Origin: a virus
Virus record (IMG/VR): IMGVR_UViG_3300005098_000189
Coordinates: 1-21,547 of that record
Strand: one strand, 5' to 3'
DNA length: 21,547 bases
A model generated the notes under the pieces. The model worked only from the letters and a program-made list of their open reading frames with translations, was not told the origin of the DNA and did no database searches. Positions 6,342-12,454 of the stretch are shown piece after piece. Every line of letters begins with the position of its first letter. Position 1 is the first letter of the stretch. The position numbers were made by a program, and so were the translations under genes.

Positions 6342-6584
6342 TTATAAATGTAATAGAGCTTCGTCTAAATTTTCAAAAACATATTTTAATTCAGTTTCTG
6401 TGAAATTTGAAATCGGTGCAGTATCACCAGGGTCAAATTGCTCATTCTTTGTATATACCTGCAAGCAATCTTCCGTGCCTTTTTCATATTCATACACACA
6501 ATCAATACATTTTCCATTTTCAAAACAATACTCACCAATAACATAAAACCTTTCTCCTTCTCTTATTTCTTCTATCTTTTTCAT
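6342..6584 (-). CDS. Small acidic cysteine-containing protein (80 aa)
   Basis: The start is ATG 6584 (MKKIEEIREGERFYVIGEYC), 7 nt after GGAGGG; the longer frame from TTG 6605 would swallow this site. Cysteines in GEYCFENGKCIDC plus a later EDC could bind metal. The C-terminal helix (TETELKYVFENLDEALLHL) is acidic. It follows a possible weak terminator. The function is unknown. Confidence 0.65.
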   Translation of the reverse strand: MKKIEEIREGERFYVIGEYCFENGKCIDCVYEYEKGTEDCLQVYTKNEQFDPGDTAPISNFTETELKYVFENLDEALLHL

Positions 6585-6603
6585 TTCAAACCCTCCTTTC
6601 TCC

Positions 6604-6629
6604 AAAAAAAAGGCCGAGCCAACAGGCGG
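6604..6629 (-). terminator. Possible weak terminator within unit B
   Basis: On the leftward strand a short GC stem (GCC/GGC plus CC/GG with a 2-nt bulge, loop TGTT) is followed by CC and eight T residues. It lies between 6643-7182 and 6342-6584. The stem is short, so function is uncertain. Confidence 0.35.
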
Positions 6630-6642
6630 TGCGTTGCCGTAT

Positions 6643-7182
6643 TTAGTCTATTTTTACATCAAGAGCAATAGCAGTTCTTAAAATGTCTTCCGTGCTACTT
6701 TTACGTAAGCGGTCTTCAACTCTTCTGCGTATTTTTTTGATTTTCTCATTATCAAATGAAGAAATTTTATATAAGATAAAATTCCATTCGTTAACATATT
6801 CTGACCCTGGCCAGTCTTCCAGTTCATGTTCTACTTGCAATATGGCTAGTGGGAAACCATCTTTTTCTATTGCTTCTTTGATAGTAATTCCGTCTTTATC
6901 TTCCCACTCTTGGTCATGAGCGTAATTTGAACGATGTATTTCGTTGTATGGTATTTGAATAATATCCTCGGAATAAATCAAAAGAAAGTGACAAAAATCA
7001 ACGCTATCACCAAGCGAGCCTGTGTGAGTATTTTCATAAGGAATAACATTTAAGTCAAGCTCCTTGAAATCAGCAACTTTTATTTCTGCTTTTCTTAAAT
7101 CACCCCAAGCTTCTTTTATTAAGTAGCTTTTTAATACCTTTTCTCTTACTCCTAACAACTTTAATGCTTCGTTTAACCTCAT
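6643..7182 (-). CDS. Hypothetical protein (179 aa)
   Basis: The start is ATG 7182 (MRLNEALKLLGVREKVLKSY), directly downstream of AAAGGAGGAG; an extended frame to 7278 crosses a hairpin region and is not supported. The N-terminal 30 residues look like a small helical (possibly helix-turn-helix-like) segment, the middle is mixed alpha/beta and acidic, and the C-terminus is helical and basic (KIKKIRRRVEDRLRK). No family is recognised; a DNA-binding role is only a possibility. Confidence 0.7.
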   Translation of the reverse strand: MRLNEALKLLGVREKVLKSYLIKEAWGDLRKAEIKVADFKELDLNVIPYENTHTGSLGDSVDFCHFLLIYSEDIIQIPYNEIHRSNYAHDQEWEDKDGITIKEAIEKDGFPLAILQVEHELEDWPGSEYVNEWNFILYKISSFDNEKIKKIRRRVEDRLRKSSTEDILRTAIALDVKID

Positions 7183-7260
7183 CTCTCTCCTCCTTTCCCT
7201 TCCCTTGCCTTCATAGCCTTGGCTTGGAAAGGATTGTTTTATCCCCACCGTTGTTTTATT

Positions 7261-7285
7261 ACCCGCCACGGTAGGCACGGCGGGT
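7261..7285. other. GC-rich hairpin after 7291-7443
   Basis: A perfect 7-bp inverted repeat (7261-7267 with 7279-7285) around an 11-nt loop lies 5 nt past the stop of 7291-7443. No T run follows on either strand, so it is not a standard terminator. It may stabilise mRNA ends or be a processing site. The rest of 7183-7260 holds no gene that I can see. Confidence 0.5.
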
Positions 7286-7290
7286 TGAAT

Positions 7291-7443
7291 TTATTCTTCT
7301 TCGTCCTCTTCTTCAAGTTCTACTTCTACTACTTCGTTGCAACCGCTAGGATAGCTAGGGCATTCAAGCCCTGGGTCATCATGCCAAAAGGGGCATCTCG
7401 CCCCTTCCTTCTGCCTTTTTTCCCAACATTTTATCTCTTTCAT
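7291..7443 (-). CDS. 50-aa cysteine-rich protein with acidic tail
   Basis: ATG 7443 has AAAGGAGG 7 nt upstream and encodes MKEIKCWEKRQKEGARCPFW with later cysteines (LECPSYPSGC) and an acidic end (ELEEEDEEE). Four cysteines (6, 17, 28, 35) could hold a metal. The acidic tail resembles that of the rightward gene 2593-2868, suggesting a DNA-mimic-like or protein-binding tail; this is inference. Confidence 0.65.
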   Translation of the reverse strand: MKEIKCWEKRQKEGARCPFWHDDPGLECPSYPSGCNEVVEVELEEEDEEE

Positions 7444-7447
7444 TTTA

Positions 7448-7513
7448 TCACCTCCTTTCTTTATTTATTGGCTGGCAAATACTAGCCCATAATAACCTAA
7501 GCCAAAGAGACAT
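7448..7513 (-). CDS. Possible 21-aa leader-like peptide
   Basis: ATG 7513 follows a GAGGA site and encodes MSLWLRLLWASICQPINKER plus Arg. Its last codons are the AGGAGG of the next gene, the same arrangement used by certain genes nearby. It could be a translated spacer that couples 7521-7859 to 7291-7443. The short length makes this uncertain. Confidence 0.4.
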   Translation of the reverse strand: MSLWLRLLWASICQPINKERR

Positions 7514-7520
7514 AATTTCC

Positions 7521-7859
7521 TCAACTTGGACTATTTATTAAATCAGGATAATCTTTCAATACCTTTTGGGGTATGTGTTTACCCTGTAATAGAGCCACAT
7601 AAACAATATGTCTATGAGTAGAGCCACCATAAATCTTCTGTCTGAATTTTCCGATAATGCCTTTTTCAACTTCTCCAGTGTTTAAATTTTTCCAAATTAT
7701 TTGATAACCTAATCCTTCAGAATATTTATCCACAACTTGATAAATTTCTTTAGTAACCAGAGATTGGATTTTTTGCCCTTTTTTAATGTTTGCTATAGAA
7801 GGAATTTTGTCAATTTTCTCAAATTCTTGCTTTGTCATTTCCCAAGGTTGTTTTTCCAT
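7521..7859 (-). CDS. Polyvalent-protein-type small phage protein (112 aa)
   Basis: The N-terminus (PWEMTKQEFEKI) resembles the 'EMTKEEF' start, and the C-terminus (HIVYVALLQGKHIPQKVLKD then YPDL) matches the 'ALxxGKpVPxeVLxDYPDL' ending, both of which I recall from phage and conjugative-element proteins and from domains inside large polyvalent proteins. Between them is a small beta region (residues 25-80). No catalytic residues are seen. GAGAGGTG precedes the ATG. The role in polyvalent proteins is not established; this stand-alone version may be injected or bind DNA. Confidence 0.65.
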   Translation of the reverse strand: MEKQPWEMTKQEFEKIDKIPSIANIKKGQKIQSLVTKEIYQVVDKYSEGLGYQIIWKNLNTGEVEKGIIGKFRQKIYGGSTHRHIVYVALLQGKHIPQKVLKDYPDLINSPS

Positions 7860-7877
7860 TATTCACCTCTCTAATTC

Positions 7878-8033
7878 TCATTTATTAACCTCAATTTTTT
7901 CTAGCCAGCATTGATACTCATAATGGGAGATGCGACTCCCATAATTAAGCATTTCTTGGAGAAACTGCTTAGCCTTTTCTTTAGGCCAATTTACAATACT
8001 TGGTGGAACTTTGAAATATCCACTGCTAATCAT
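7878..8033 (-). CDS. Hypothetical protein (51 aa), first gene of unit B
   Basis: ATG 8033, 9 nt after GGGAGG, encodes MISSGYFKVPPSIVNWPKEK followed by a helical, aromatic-rich end (LEKIEVNK). It lies just downstream of promoter 8066-8094, so it should be among the most strongly transcribed genes of unit B. No family is recognised. Confidence 0.65.
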   Translation of the reverse strand: MISSGYFKVPPSIVNWPKEKAKQFLQEMLNYGSRISHYEYQCWLEKIEVNK

Positions 8034-8065
8034 TGCTTATTCCCTCCCTTTCCCATGATACCCAT

Positions 8066-8094
8066 TCTATACCACAACTAAATTTTTTTGTCAA
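8066..8094 (-). promoter_or_regulatory. Promoter of unit B
   Basis: Leftward -35 TTGACA (8094-8089), 17-nt spacer and -10 TATAGA (8071-8066) preceded by TGG, i.e. an extended -10. The A-rich spacer start and TTTAGTT core resemble the promoters at 2451 and 9769. Confidence 0.7.
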
Positions 8095-8099
8095 CCCCT

Positions 8100-9022
8100 T
8101 TTATGAAAAAAATCACATTCATTTAAATTTCTTTAACTGCCCGATTTTTCAAAGGAAGTTGCTGGTTTAGCCTTTTTAACTGAAAAAAATTTTAAAGAAA
8201 ATGAAAAAAAGTTTTCTGAGTTAGGGTGCCTTTGTGTGTGAGGTTTATTGGCTAGCTTATGCGTGAGGTTCTATGTTTGTTGCTATTGAATGCAGAAGTA
8301 GCAGAAAGGCTTGTTTTAGGCATTTGGACGGTCTTAAATTGCTTAATTACCAAGGCTTTGAGAGAAACACGCACATAATTGGCTTCTGAGCAAGGTTTAA
8401 GCCTTAACAGGATGTTTTATATGTCTTGGCTTTTAAAACTTGCTCACAATTGAAATATGAAGGCGTTTTGTCTGGGTGAGTGATTTAAACGGCTATTTTG
8501 CTTATTACGCTATTACCTATTCCACTATTACCCTATTGCCTATTGGAAATAGCCCAAAATGCCCAAAAATAAGCCCCTTTGAAATGCAGGAATAGCAAGG
8601 GTTTCAGAGGTGCTTTGAAAGCTTAGAGTATCAAGGGTTTCAGAGGTATGCTCTGAGATATAGGAATAATAAGGGTTTCAAGGGCATGTCTGAAACATAG
8701 AATTGACAAGGGTTTTGGGTGCGTGTCTGAAACATAGGACTGGTAAGGCTTTCAAAGGCGGTTCTAGGATATAGGATTTACAAGGGTTTGAGAGGCACGG
8801 CTAAAAGGCAATAATGACAAGGCTTTCAAAGGGGTGTCTGGAAGGCAGTAATAGCAAGGGTTTTAGAAGTAGGTAGTTTTGGAGGTGGTTTGAGGTTAGG
8901 GGAGGCTAAAAAAAGAAAGGCTAGGCTAGGAGAATGAGGCAAAGCTAAGTGAGGCAGGAAGGTTCAAACAAAAAAAGCAAGGCTAAGCAAAGGCAGGAAG
9001 CTAAGACAGAAAAGTCAAGACA
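8100..9022. other. Gene-free block with A-tracts and purine-rich strand
   Basis: No open frame with a ribosome-binding site is present. The left part (8100-8215) is AT-rich with many A/T tracts; the middle is unique AT-rich DNA with scattered CAAGG motifs; 8596-8880 is a 37-nt periodic array; 8880-9020 is very rich in A and G on the + strand, with short GGCTAGGCTAGG and GCAAGGCTAAG reiterations. Terminator 9023-9051 stops leftward transcription before entering it. An origin-like or packaging-site role is conceivable but unproven. Confidence 0.6.
8596..8891. repeat. Degenerate tandem repeat, 37-nt period, array 1
   Basis: Eight units begin with [CT]AAGG[GC]TTT at 8596, 8632, 8670, 8707, 8744, 8781, 8818 and 8855, spaced 36, 38, then 37 nt throughout. 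The second half tends to CTGAAACATAGGAATA. Several units contain GTTTCA ... TGAAAC, a potential small hairpin. Every position varies, so there are no constant repeats with unique spacers. Related units form array 2 at 10452. Confidence 0.8.
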
Positions 9023-9051
9023 TAAAAAAGCCCAGGCTGTGAAACCTGGGC
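9023..9051 (-). terminator. Strong rho-independent terminator of unit C
   Basis: Leftward strand: GCCCAGG (9051-9045), 8-nt loop, CCTGGGC (9036-9030), then six T residues. The 7-bp stem is all but one G-C. It lies 21 nt past the stop of 9073-9222 and isolates unit C from the repeat block. Confidence 0.9.
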
Positions 9052-9072
9052 GATGAGAGGAAAAGTCTGGGT

Positions 9073-9222
9073 TTATTCTTCTTTATCCTCAACCCAGACC
9101 TCGTAAAGGTCATTTTCACCTTTCATAACATAGACGTCCTTGTAGTGGTCAGAGGCCAATAATTCCATAGCTAGTTTATCCGCTTCTTCAAAAGGAAGTC
9201 TTGAAGCTACAATGCGTCTCAT
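9073..9222 (-). CDS. Hypothetical protein (49 aa)
   Basis: ATG 9222, with AAGGAGG 7-8 nt upstream, encodes MRRIVASRLPFEEADKLAME, then a strand-rich end (YKDVYVMKGENDLYEVWVED). The beta-alpha-beta look (RIVAS, helix, DVYVM, YEVWV) suggests a small ferredoxin-like fold. It is the last gene of unit C before the terminator. The function is unknown. Confidence 0.65.
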   Translation of the reverse strand: MRRIVASRLPFEEADKLAMELLASDHYKDVYVMKGENDLYEVWVEDKEE

Positions 9223-9234
9223 TTTATCACCTCC

Positions 9235-9363
9235 TTAATCTTTCTTTAAAAAGCTTACAATGAGCATTTTTCGGTCATTGAATGCCCACCACATAAGAAA
9301 GTGCAACTCCTTGAGCTGCAAGCCTCTTGTTACCTCTGCTACTTCTTTGATTTTCTCTAGCAT
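9235..9363 (-). CDS. Hypothetical protein (42 aa)
   Basis: ATG 9363, with AAGGAGG upstream, encodes MLEKIKEVAEVTRGLQLKEL, then HFLMWWAFNDRKM and a short hydrophobic end. It looks like one or two amphipathic helices. The stop runs straight into the AGGAGG of 9073-9222. The function is unknown. Confidence 0.6.
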   Translation of the reverse strand: MLEKIKEVAEVTRGLQLKELHFLMWWAFNDRKMLIVSFLKKD

Positions 9364-9379
9364 TTTATTATCACCTCCT

Positions 9380-9550
9380 TTACAGTTTAATCTTTAAATC
9401 TTCCCCTAATTTCTTTTGAATATAGCCCCAGAAAATCACCGCTCCGCTTCTTTCAGCCTCTCTCAATGCTTCTTCAAGAGGCCAGTTATCAACTGGAAAG
9501 CCCAAAAAGCTTTCCAATTGCTTCTTTAATTCTTTCAAATATTCTTCCAT
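9380..9550 (-). CDS. Hypothetical protein (56 aa)
   Basis: ATG 9550, with GGGAGG upstream, encodes MEEYLKELKKQLESFLGFPV followed by two predicted helices. It is helical and charged throughout, with no cysteines. Its stop adjoins the AGGAGG of the next gene. No family is recognised. Confidence 0.6.
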   Translation of the reverse strand: MEEYLKELKKQLESFLGFPVDNWPLEEALREAERSGAVIFWGYIQKKLGEDLKIKL

Positions 9551-9562
9551 TATCTCACCTCC

Positions 9563-9739
9563 CTAATCACTTAAAAGTTTATGAATTAAAAAGGCACAAA
9601 AACCTAACTGAGCAATGCCAAAAGGCACTGAGAAAGCTCCTGCTAAATGAATGCTAACAGGCACCACAAATATAAGGCCATACATGCATAAACCGATAGC
9701 TGCTAAAAGCCTAAGAGCTAAAATCAAAGTTTCTAACAT
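9563..9739 (-). CDS. Two-span small membrane protein (58 aa)
   Basis: ATG 9739 (MLETLILALRLLAAIGLCMY) is chosen because AGGAGGGG lies 7 nt upstream. Two hydrophobic segments (about residues 3-24 and 27-53), joined without a long loop, would form a hairpin in the membrane. The end HKLLSD is polar. This topology occurs in class II holins, but the location far from lysis or structural genes gives no support; a membrane partner of early phage functions is as likely. It is the first gene of unit C. Confidence 0.65.
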   Translation of the reverse strand: MLETLILALRLLAAIGLCMYGLIFVVPVSIHLAGAFSVPFGIAQLGFCAFLIHKLLSD

Positions 9740-9768
9740 TTTCTCCCCTCCTTTCTCAATTTTAATCA

Positions 9769-9797
9769 ATCCTAGCATAACTAAATTATTTTGTCAA
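9769..9797 (-). promoter_or_regulatory. Promoter of unit C
   Basis: Leftward -35 TTGACA (9797-9792), 17-nt spacer, -10 TAGGAT (9774-9769) preceded by TGC (extended -10). The stretch 9782-9802 is identical over 21 nt to 2464-2484 in the unit A promoter. Confidence 0.75.
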
Positions 9798-10024
9798 GAG
9801 GTTTTTCAAAGAAAAGTAGATTTTTTTCAAAAAAGTTTTTCAATGTAAGTAGCGGATAAATCAAGGGAAAGTGCATTTTAAGGCGTTTTGGTAGAAAAAA
9901 ATATTTTTGGAAGTGAAAAAAATTATATGGCCTTGGCCTTGATAGATTGCAATTAGGTTGATTGAGTATGGCCAATTGAATGTCCTATGCTTGCCTAGTC
10001 ATGTTTGAGTGCCTTGGTGATTAT

Positions 10025-10436
10025 ATGGCCTGTATATCCTGCTTATGGCTTAGCTTGGATATCCTGTATCAACCAGAATGGCCTTACTTGCCCAAGGAAC
10101 GTTGGCCTTGCCTTGTTTGAGTTATGAGTATATGTCCTGCCTTGGAATATCCTGTATAAGAAAAACCAGAATGCCCTGTATGAATATCCTGTGTAAGAAA
10201 AACAATGTCCTTGGAATACCCTGTATAAAGCTTAGAATGTCCTGTATGGCCTGTATGACCAAACAACCTGCTTTATATCTTGCTTGGTTATCACAATGTC
10301 CTGTATGAGAAAAGTTTGGATGTCCTGCCTAAATGGCCTGCATGACCAAATGGCCTGTCCTAGTTATCAGAGTGCCCTGTATTACCAGAATGACCAGCCT
10401 ATGGTCTTACCTCAGGTTGCCAAAATGGCCTAGTCT
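10025..10436. repeat. Irregular CCTGTAT / ACCAGAATG repeats
   Basis: CCTGTAT or close variants occur at 10029, 10063, 10151, 10175, 10188, 10220, 10241, 10250, 10300, 10337 (CCTGCAT) and 10377, interleaved with ACCAGAATG or ACCAAATGG. Spacings of 13 and 37 nt recur (10151-10188, 10300-10337), so the 37-nt spacing of the neighbouring array is partly kept. Read on the - strand it gives repeats such as HTGH and YTGYSK, without signs of translation. Confidence 0.65.
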
Positions 10437-10451
10437 GAAATGTAGCATCGA

Positions 10452-10636
10452 CAAGCCTTCTAGCATAGGCTTTGAAACATAGGAATAGCAAGGCTTACAA
10501 GACTACCTCTCAAACATAGGAATAACAAGCATTTCAAAGGCACTCATGAAACCCTACAATAACAAGGCTTCTAGCTATGCCTCTGAAACGCAATAATAAC
10601 AAGGGTTGTAGAAGGTAATCGTAAGTGCCCAATTTA
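10452..10636. repeat. Degenerate tandem repeat, 37-nt period, array 2
   Basis: Five units starting CAAG at 10452, 10489, 10526, 10563 and 10600 are spaced by exactly 37 nt each. The second half matches array 1 (CTGAAACATAGGAATAA or variants). Arrays 1 and 2 therefore belong to one family and flank unit C. Confidence 0.8.
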
Positions 10637-10716
10637 CCGGAAGATTCGGAATGAAGGGCAAAAGGGCTTAAAGCTGGTCTCCCTCAAAATTTTTTTAAAT
10701 TTTTTATGGTAGCTAT

Positions 10717-10887
10717 TTAACATTCATAATTTCTTTCACTGTCTATTGTAATGTAGTCTGATACAAATAGGCCAGTGATTTTTTCAGGGCATAGTTTTTG
10801 ATAGAACTCATGGATTACTTTAATTCTTTGCAACAGAGTTTCGGTTAGATTAATGGATTGGAGATATTTTATAAAGTCTTGTTTCAT
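10717..10887 (-). CDS. Hypothetical protein (56 aa), last gene of unit D
   Basis: ATG 10887, with GGAGG about 7 nt upstream, encodes MKQDFIKYLQSINLTETLLQ and continues as a helical chain with KLCPEKITGLFVSDYITI. It ends unit D just before the repeat block, and no terminator is evident. No family is recognised. Confidence 0.6.
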   Translation of the reverse strand: MKQDFIKYLQSINLTETLLQRIKVIHEFYQKLCPEKITGLFVSDYITIDSERNYEC

Positions 10888-10907
10888 AGTTTACCTCCAT
10901 TATTTAT

Positions 10908-11260
10908 TTACCACTCATCCACATCTATGATTTCTATGTTGTAGGGAATTTCTTTATACTCGGATTTCAATATTGCTATTGTTCCGTGTTTATTTGAAAC
11001 TCAATCAATTCTTCAAGTGTATTTACATTTATAGTCCAGACATCAAATTTATCTTTACTTTCGCCGACAAACAAATGTCCTTCTTTGCGTATATTTTTAG
11101 TTTTCTCAAAGAAGTCTTTAAGGTATTTATTCTTTTTAGCTTCTTCCAGAGTATAAGGACAAGACAAGGCCATTATTTTAGTAGCCTTATCTTTTACTGC
11201 TTCTTTACAAGGCTTAATTGCTCTTTGAATTAAAGAGGCTCTTGTAATAATGAATTTCAT
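10908..11260 (-). pseudogene. 117-aa phage protein gene with a 1-nt deletion
   Basis: The frame from 11260 (MKFIITRASLIQRAIKPCKE) stops at 10976 as EFQINTEQ. Restoring one base near 10990-10998 continues it as NKHGTIAILKSEYKEIPYNI and on to DVDEW, ending at TAA 10908. The join gives the layout that I recall for a common small phage/prophage family: 'MKFIITRAS ... PCxEA' at the start, 'LEELIEF' about 40 residues from the end, and an acidic 'IEIxDxxE'-type end. It has no recognised activity. No A/T run longer than three lies at the break, so a simple homopolymer error is less obvious here. Confidence 0.55.
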
Positions 11261-11585
11261 GTTTCTTTATAATATCTATTACATCACCGAGATGGAATGT
11301 TACCATATCTCCGAGAGATAAGCTAGTGATAAGAACAGGCTCATTATCCAATTCGCCATACCCATAGGTTTCTACAATTTTAGTGACTTTAACCCACATT
11401 CTTTCTGTTTCAACTACCTCATCAGAACCAAAGATAAGTTTTACCAAATCACCTGGTTCAATATTAAGCAACTCTTCTCTAGTTGGAAGTTCAAAGGTTT
11501 TCAAGATAGGTGGTCTGCAAATGTAATATCCGTGGTATGGTGGTGATGCTGAGGTTGTTGCAGATTTGAATTCGTATTTATTCAT
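11214..11585 (-). CDS. DUF2314-like small protein (123 aa)
   Basis: The start is ATG 11585 (MNKYEFKSATTSASPPYHGY), 6 nt after AGGAG. The core pattern P-G-D-L-V-K-L-I-F ... E-R-M-W-V-K-V ... G-E-L-D-N-E-P-V ... G-D-M-V-T-F-H recalls the DUF2314 (YegJ-like) family, whose role is unknown. The frame ends with about 16 residues that overlap 10908-11260 by 47 nt, much more than other overlaps here, so the true C-terminus may be shifted by an indel. Confidence 0.6.
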   Translation of the reverse strand: MNKYEFKSATTSASPPYHGYYICRPPILKTFELPTREELLNIEPGDLVKLIFGSDEVVETERMWVKVTKIVETYGYGELDNEPVLITSLSLGDMVTFHLGDVIDIIKKHEIHYYKSLFNSKSN

Positions 11586-11606
11586 TTGCAACTCCTTGTT
11601 TAAGTC

Positions 11607-11903
11607 TTAATCACAATCTTCTTCTATATATCCATTCTCTTTCAAAAGTTTTTTAGCTTTATTTATATTTTCTATATCGGATTCAGAAAATGGAGGCCAT
11701 AGTTTGATAATGCTTATTATTTCATTTTCATTAGGGAAATCCAAGAAATGTCTTATAATTTCCCAGTTATCCATTGGAAGAATGCGAGTGTATTCATTTG
11801 GTATTAATAATTCACCCTTAATATACTTTGTAAATCTCGTGCACTTCATTCCTTCTGTTGTTTTTTCCCAAATATCAATCCGAAACCATGTCTCTTTCTT
11901 CAT
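11607..11903 (-). CDS. Hypothetical protein (98 aa)
   Basis: ATG 11903 (MKKETWFRIDIWEKTTEGMK) lies 8 nt after GGAG and overlaps the previous stop as ATGA. A beta-rich N-terminal half is followed by a helical end (SESDIENINKAKKLLKENGY). No family is recognised; it is translationally coupled to 11900-12454. Confidence 0.65.
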   Translation of the reverse strand: MKKETWFRIDIWEKTTEGMKCTRFTKYIKGELLIPNEYTRILPMDNWEIIRHFLDFPNENEIISIIKLWPPFSESDIENINKAKKLLKENGYIEEDCD

Positions 11904-12454
11904 TTTGATTTGTCTCCAATACAATTTGTTCCTAATAATGTGCAAAATATGGGATTTGTAGGCTTTTCAGGTTCTGTTTGTGGGCATTCCAATCCAAGTT
12001 CATTAGCCAGATACAAGTCGCCTTGATTATATCTTTTGCATTCTTTGAATTCTGGAATTTCATTTTTGTCTAGGGGGAAATATTCATTTTCAGGTAAGGT
12101 TATAATCCATTTTTTATACAGTTCTATGGTTTTATTTTTCACTCCAACCCATTTATGTTTTATGTATCCATAACAACCTATGCCAAATAATGCTTTTATT
12201 ATATTCTTATTCCAGTCTTTATAAATTGCTACTAAAAAAATAGAAGATTGAATACTACGCTTGCCAAATAAGTATAGATTTCTATAATGGACTTGTCCTT
12301 GCCGAAATTGCATAATATTAGTTTTAAATTTATTTGAGATATTTGCCCAATTTTTATATATTTCTACTATAACTCCATTAGGACATTGGAGAATGCTTTT
12401 AGTAGGTTCTCCTTTTTCATTCCAAGCTATTGTATCCCAATTAGAAAGAGCCAT
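11900..12454 (-). CDS. Hypothetical phage protein (184 aa)
   Basis: The N-terminus reads MALSNWDTIAWNEKGEPTKS then QCPNGVIVEIYKNWANI. Later segments include a beta-rich core with LFGIGCYGYIKHKWVGV and a C-terminal NQGDLYLANELGLECPQ. I recall this 'NWDTIA ... PnGV.VEIYKNW ... GiGcyGf' layout from uncharacterised phage/prophage proteins, without known activity. Several cysteines near the end (CPQ, FCTLLGTNC) could be structural. The start overlaps the end of the broken gene upstream and has GGAG about 10 nt away. Confidence 0.65.
   Translation of the reverse strand: MALSNWDTIAWNEKGEPTKSILQCPNGVIVEIYKNWANISNKFKTNIMQFRQGQVHYRNLYLFGKRSIQSSIFLVAIYKDWNKNIIKALFGIGCYGYIKHKWVGVKNKTIELYKKWIITLPENEYFPLDKNEIPEFKECKRYNQGDLYLANELGLECPQTEPEKPTNPIFCTLLGTNCIGDKSK

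Larger units (their letters stand above)
9803..10716. other. Gene-free block with A-tracts and two repeat families
   Basis: The block next to the promoter (9803-9930) has long A and T tracts, as at 8100-8215. From about 9990 to 10440 CCTGTAT/CCAGAATG motifs recur; 10452-10636 holds 37-nt repeats related to array 1; 10637-10716 is unique and AT-rich. Open frames across it (for example 10078-10308) reflect repeat composition and have no ribosome-binding site. Confidence 0.6.

Noticed and set aside
7183-7278. 32-residue N-terminal extension of the 6643-7182 protein
   Set aside because: It spans the hairpin region and contains the AGGAGG that serves ATG 7182; its composition is unlike the rest of the protein.
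10078-10308. Rightward 76-aa ORF over the CCTGTAT repeats
   Set aside because: There is no ribosome-binding site; cysteine/methionine-rich sequence simply reflects the repeat words, and the opposite strand is also open for the same reason.
8596-10636. CRISPR array
   Set aside because: The period is only 37 nt, every position varies between copies and there is no constant repeat with unique spacers; no cas genes are near. The RecB-like nuclease at 1214-1729 lacks Cas4-type cysteines and stands alone.
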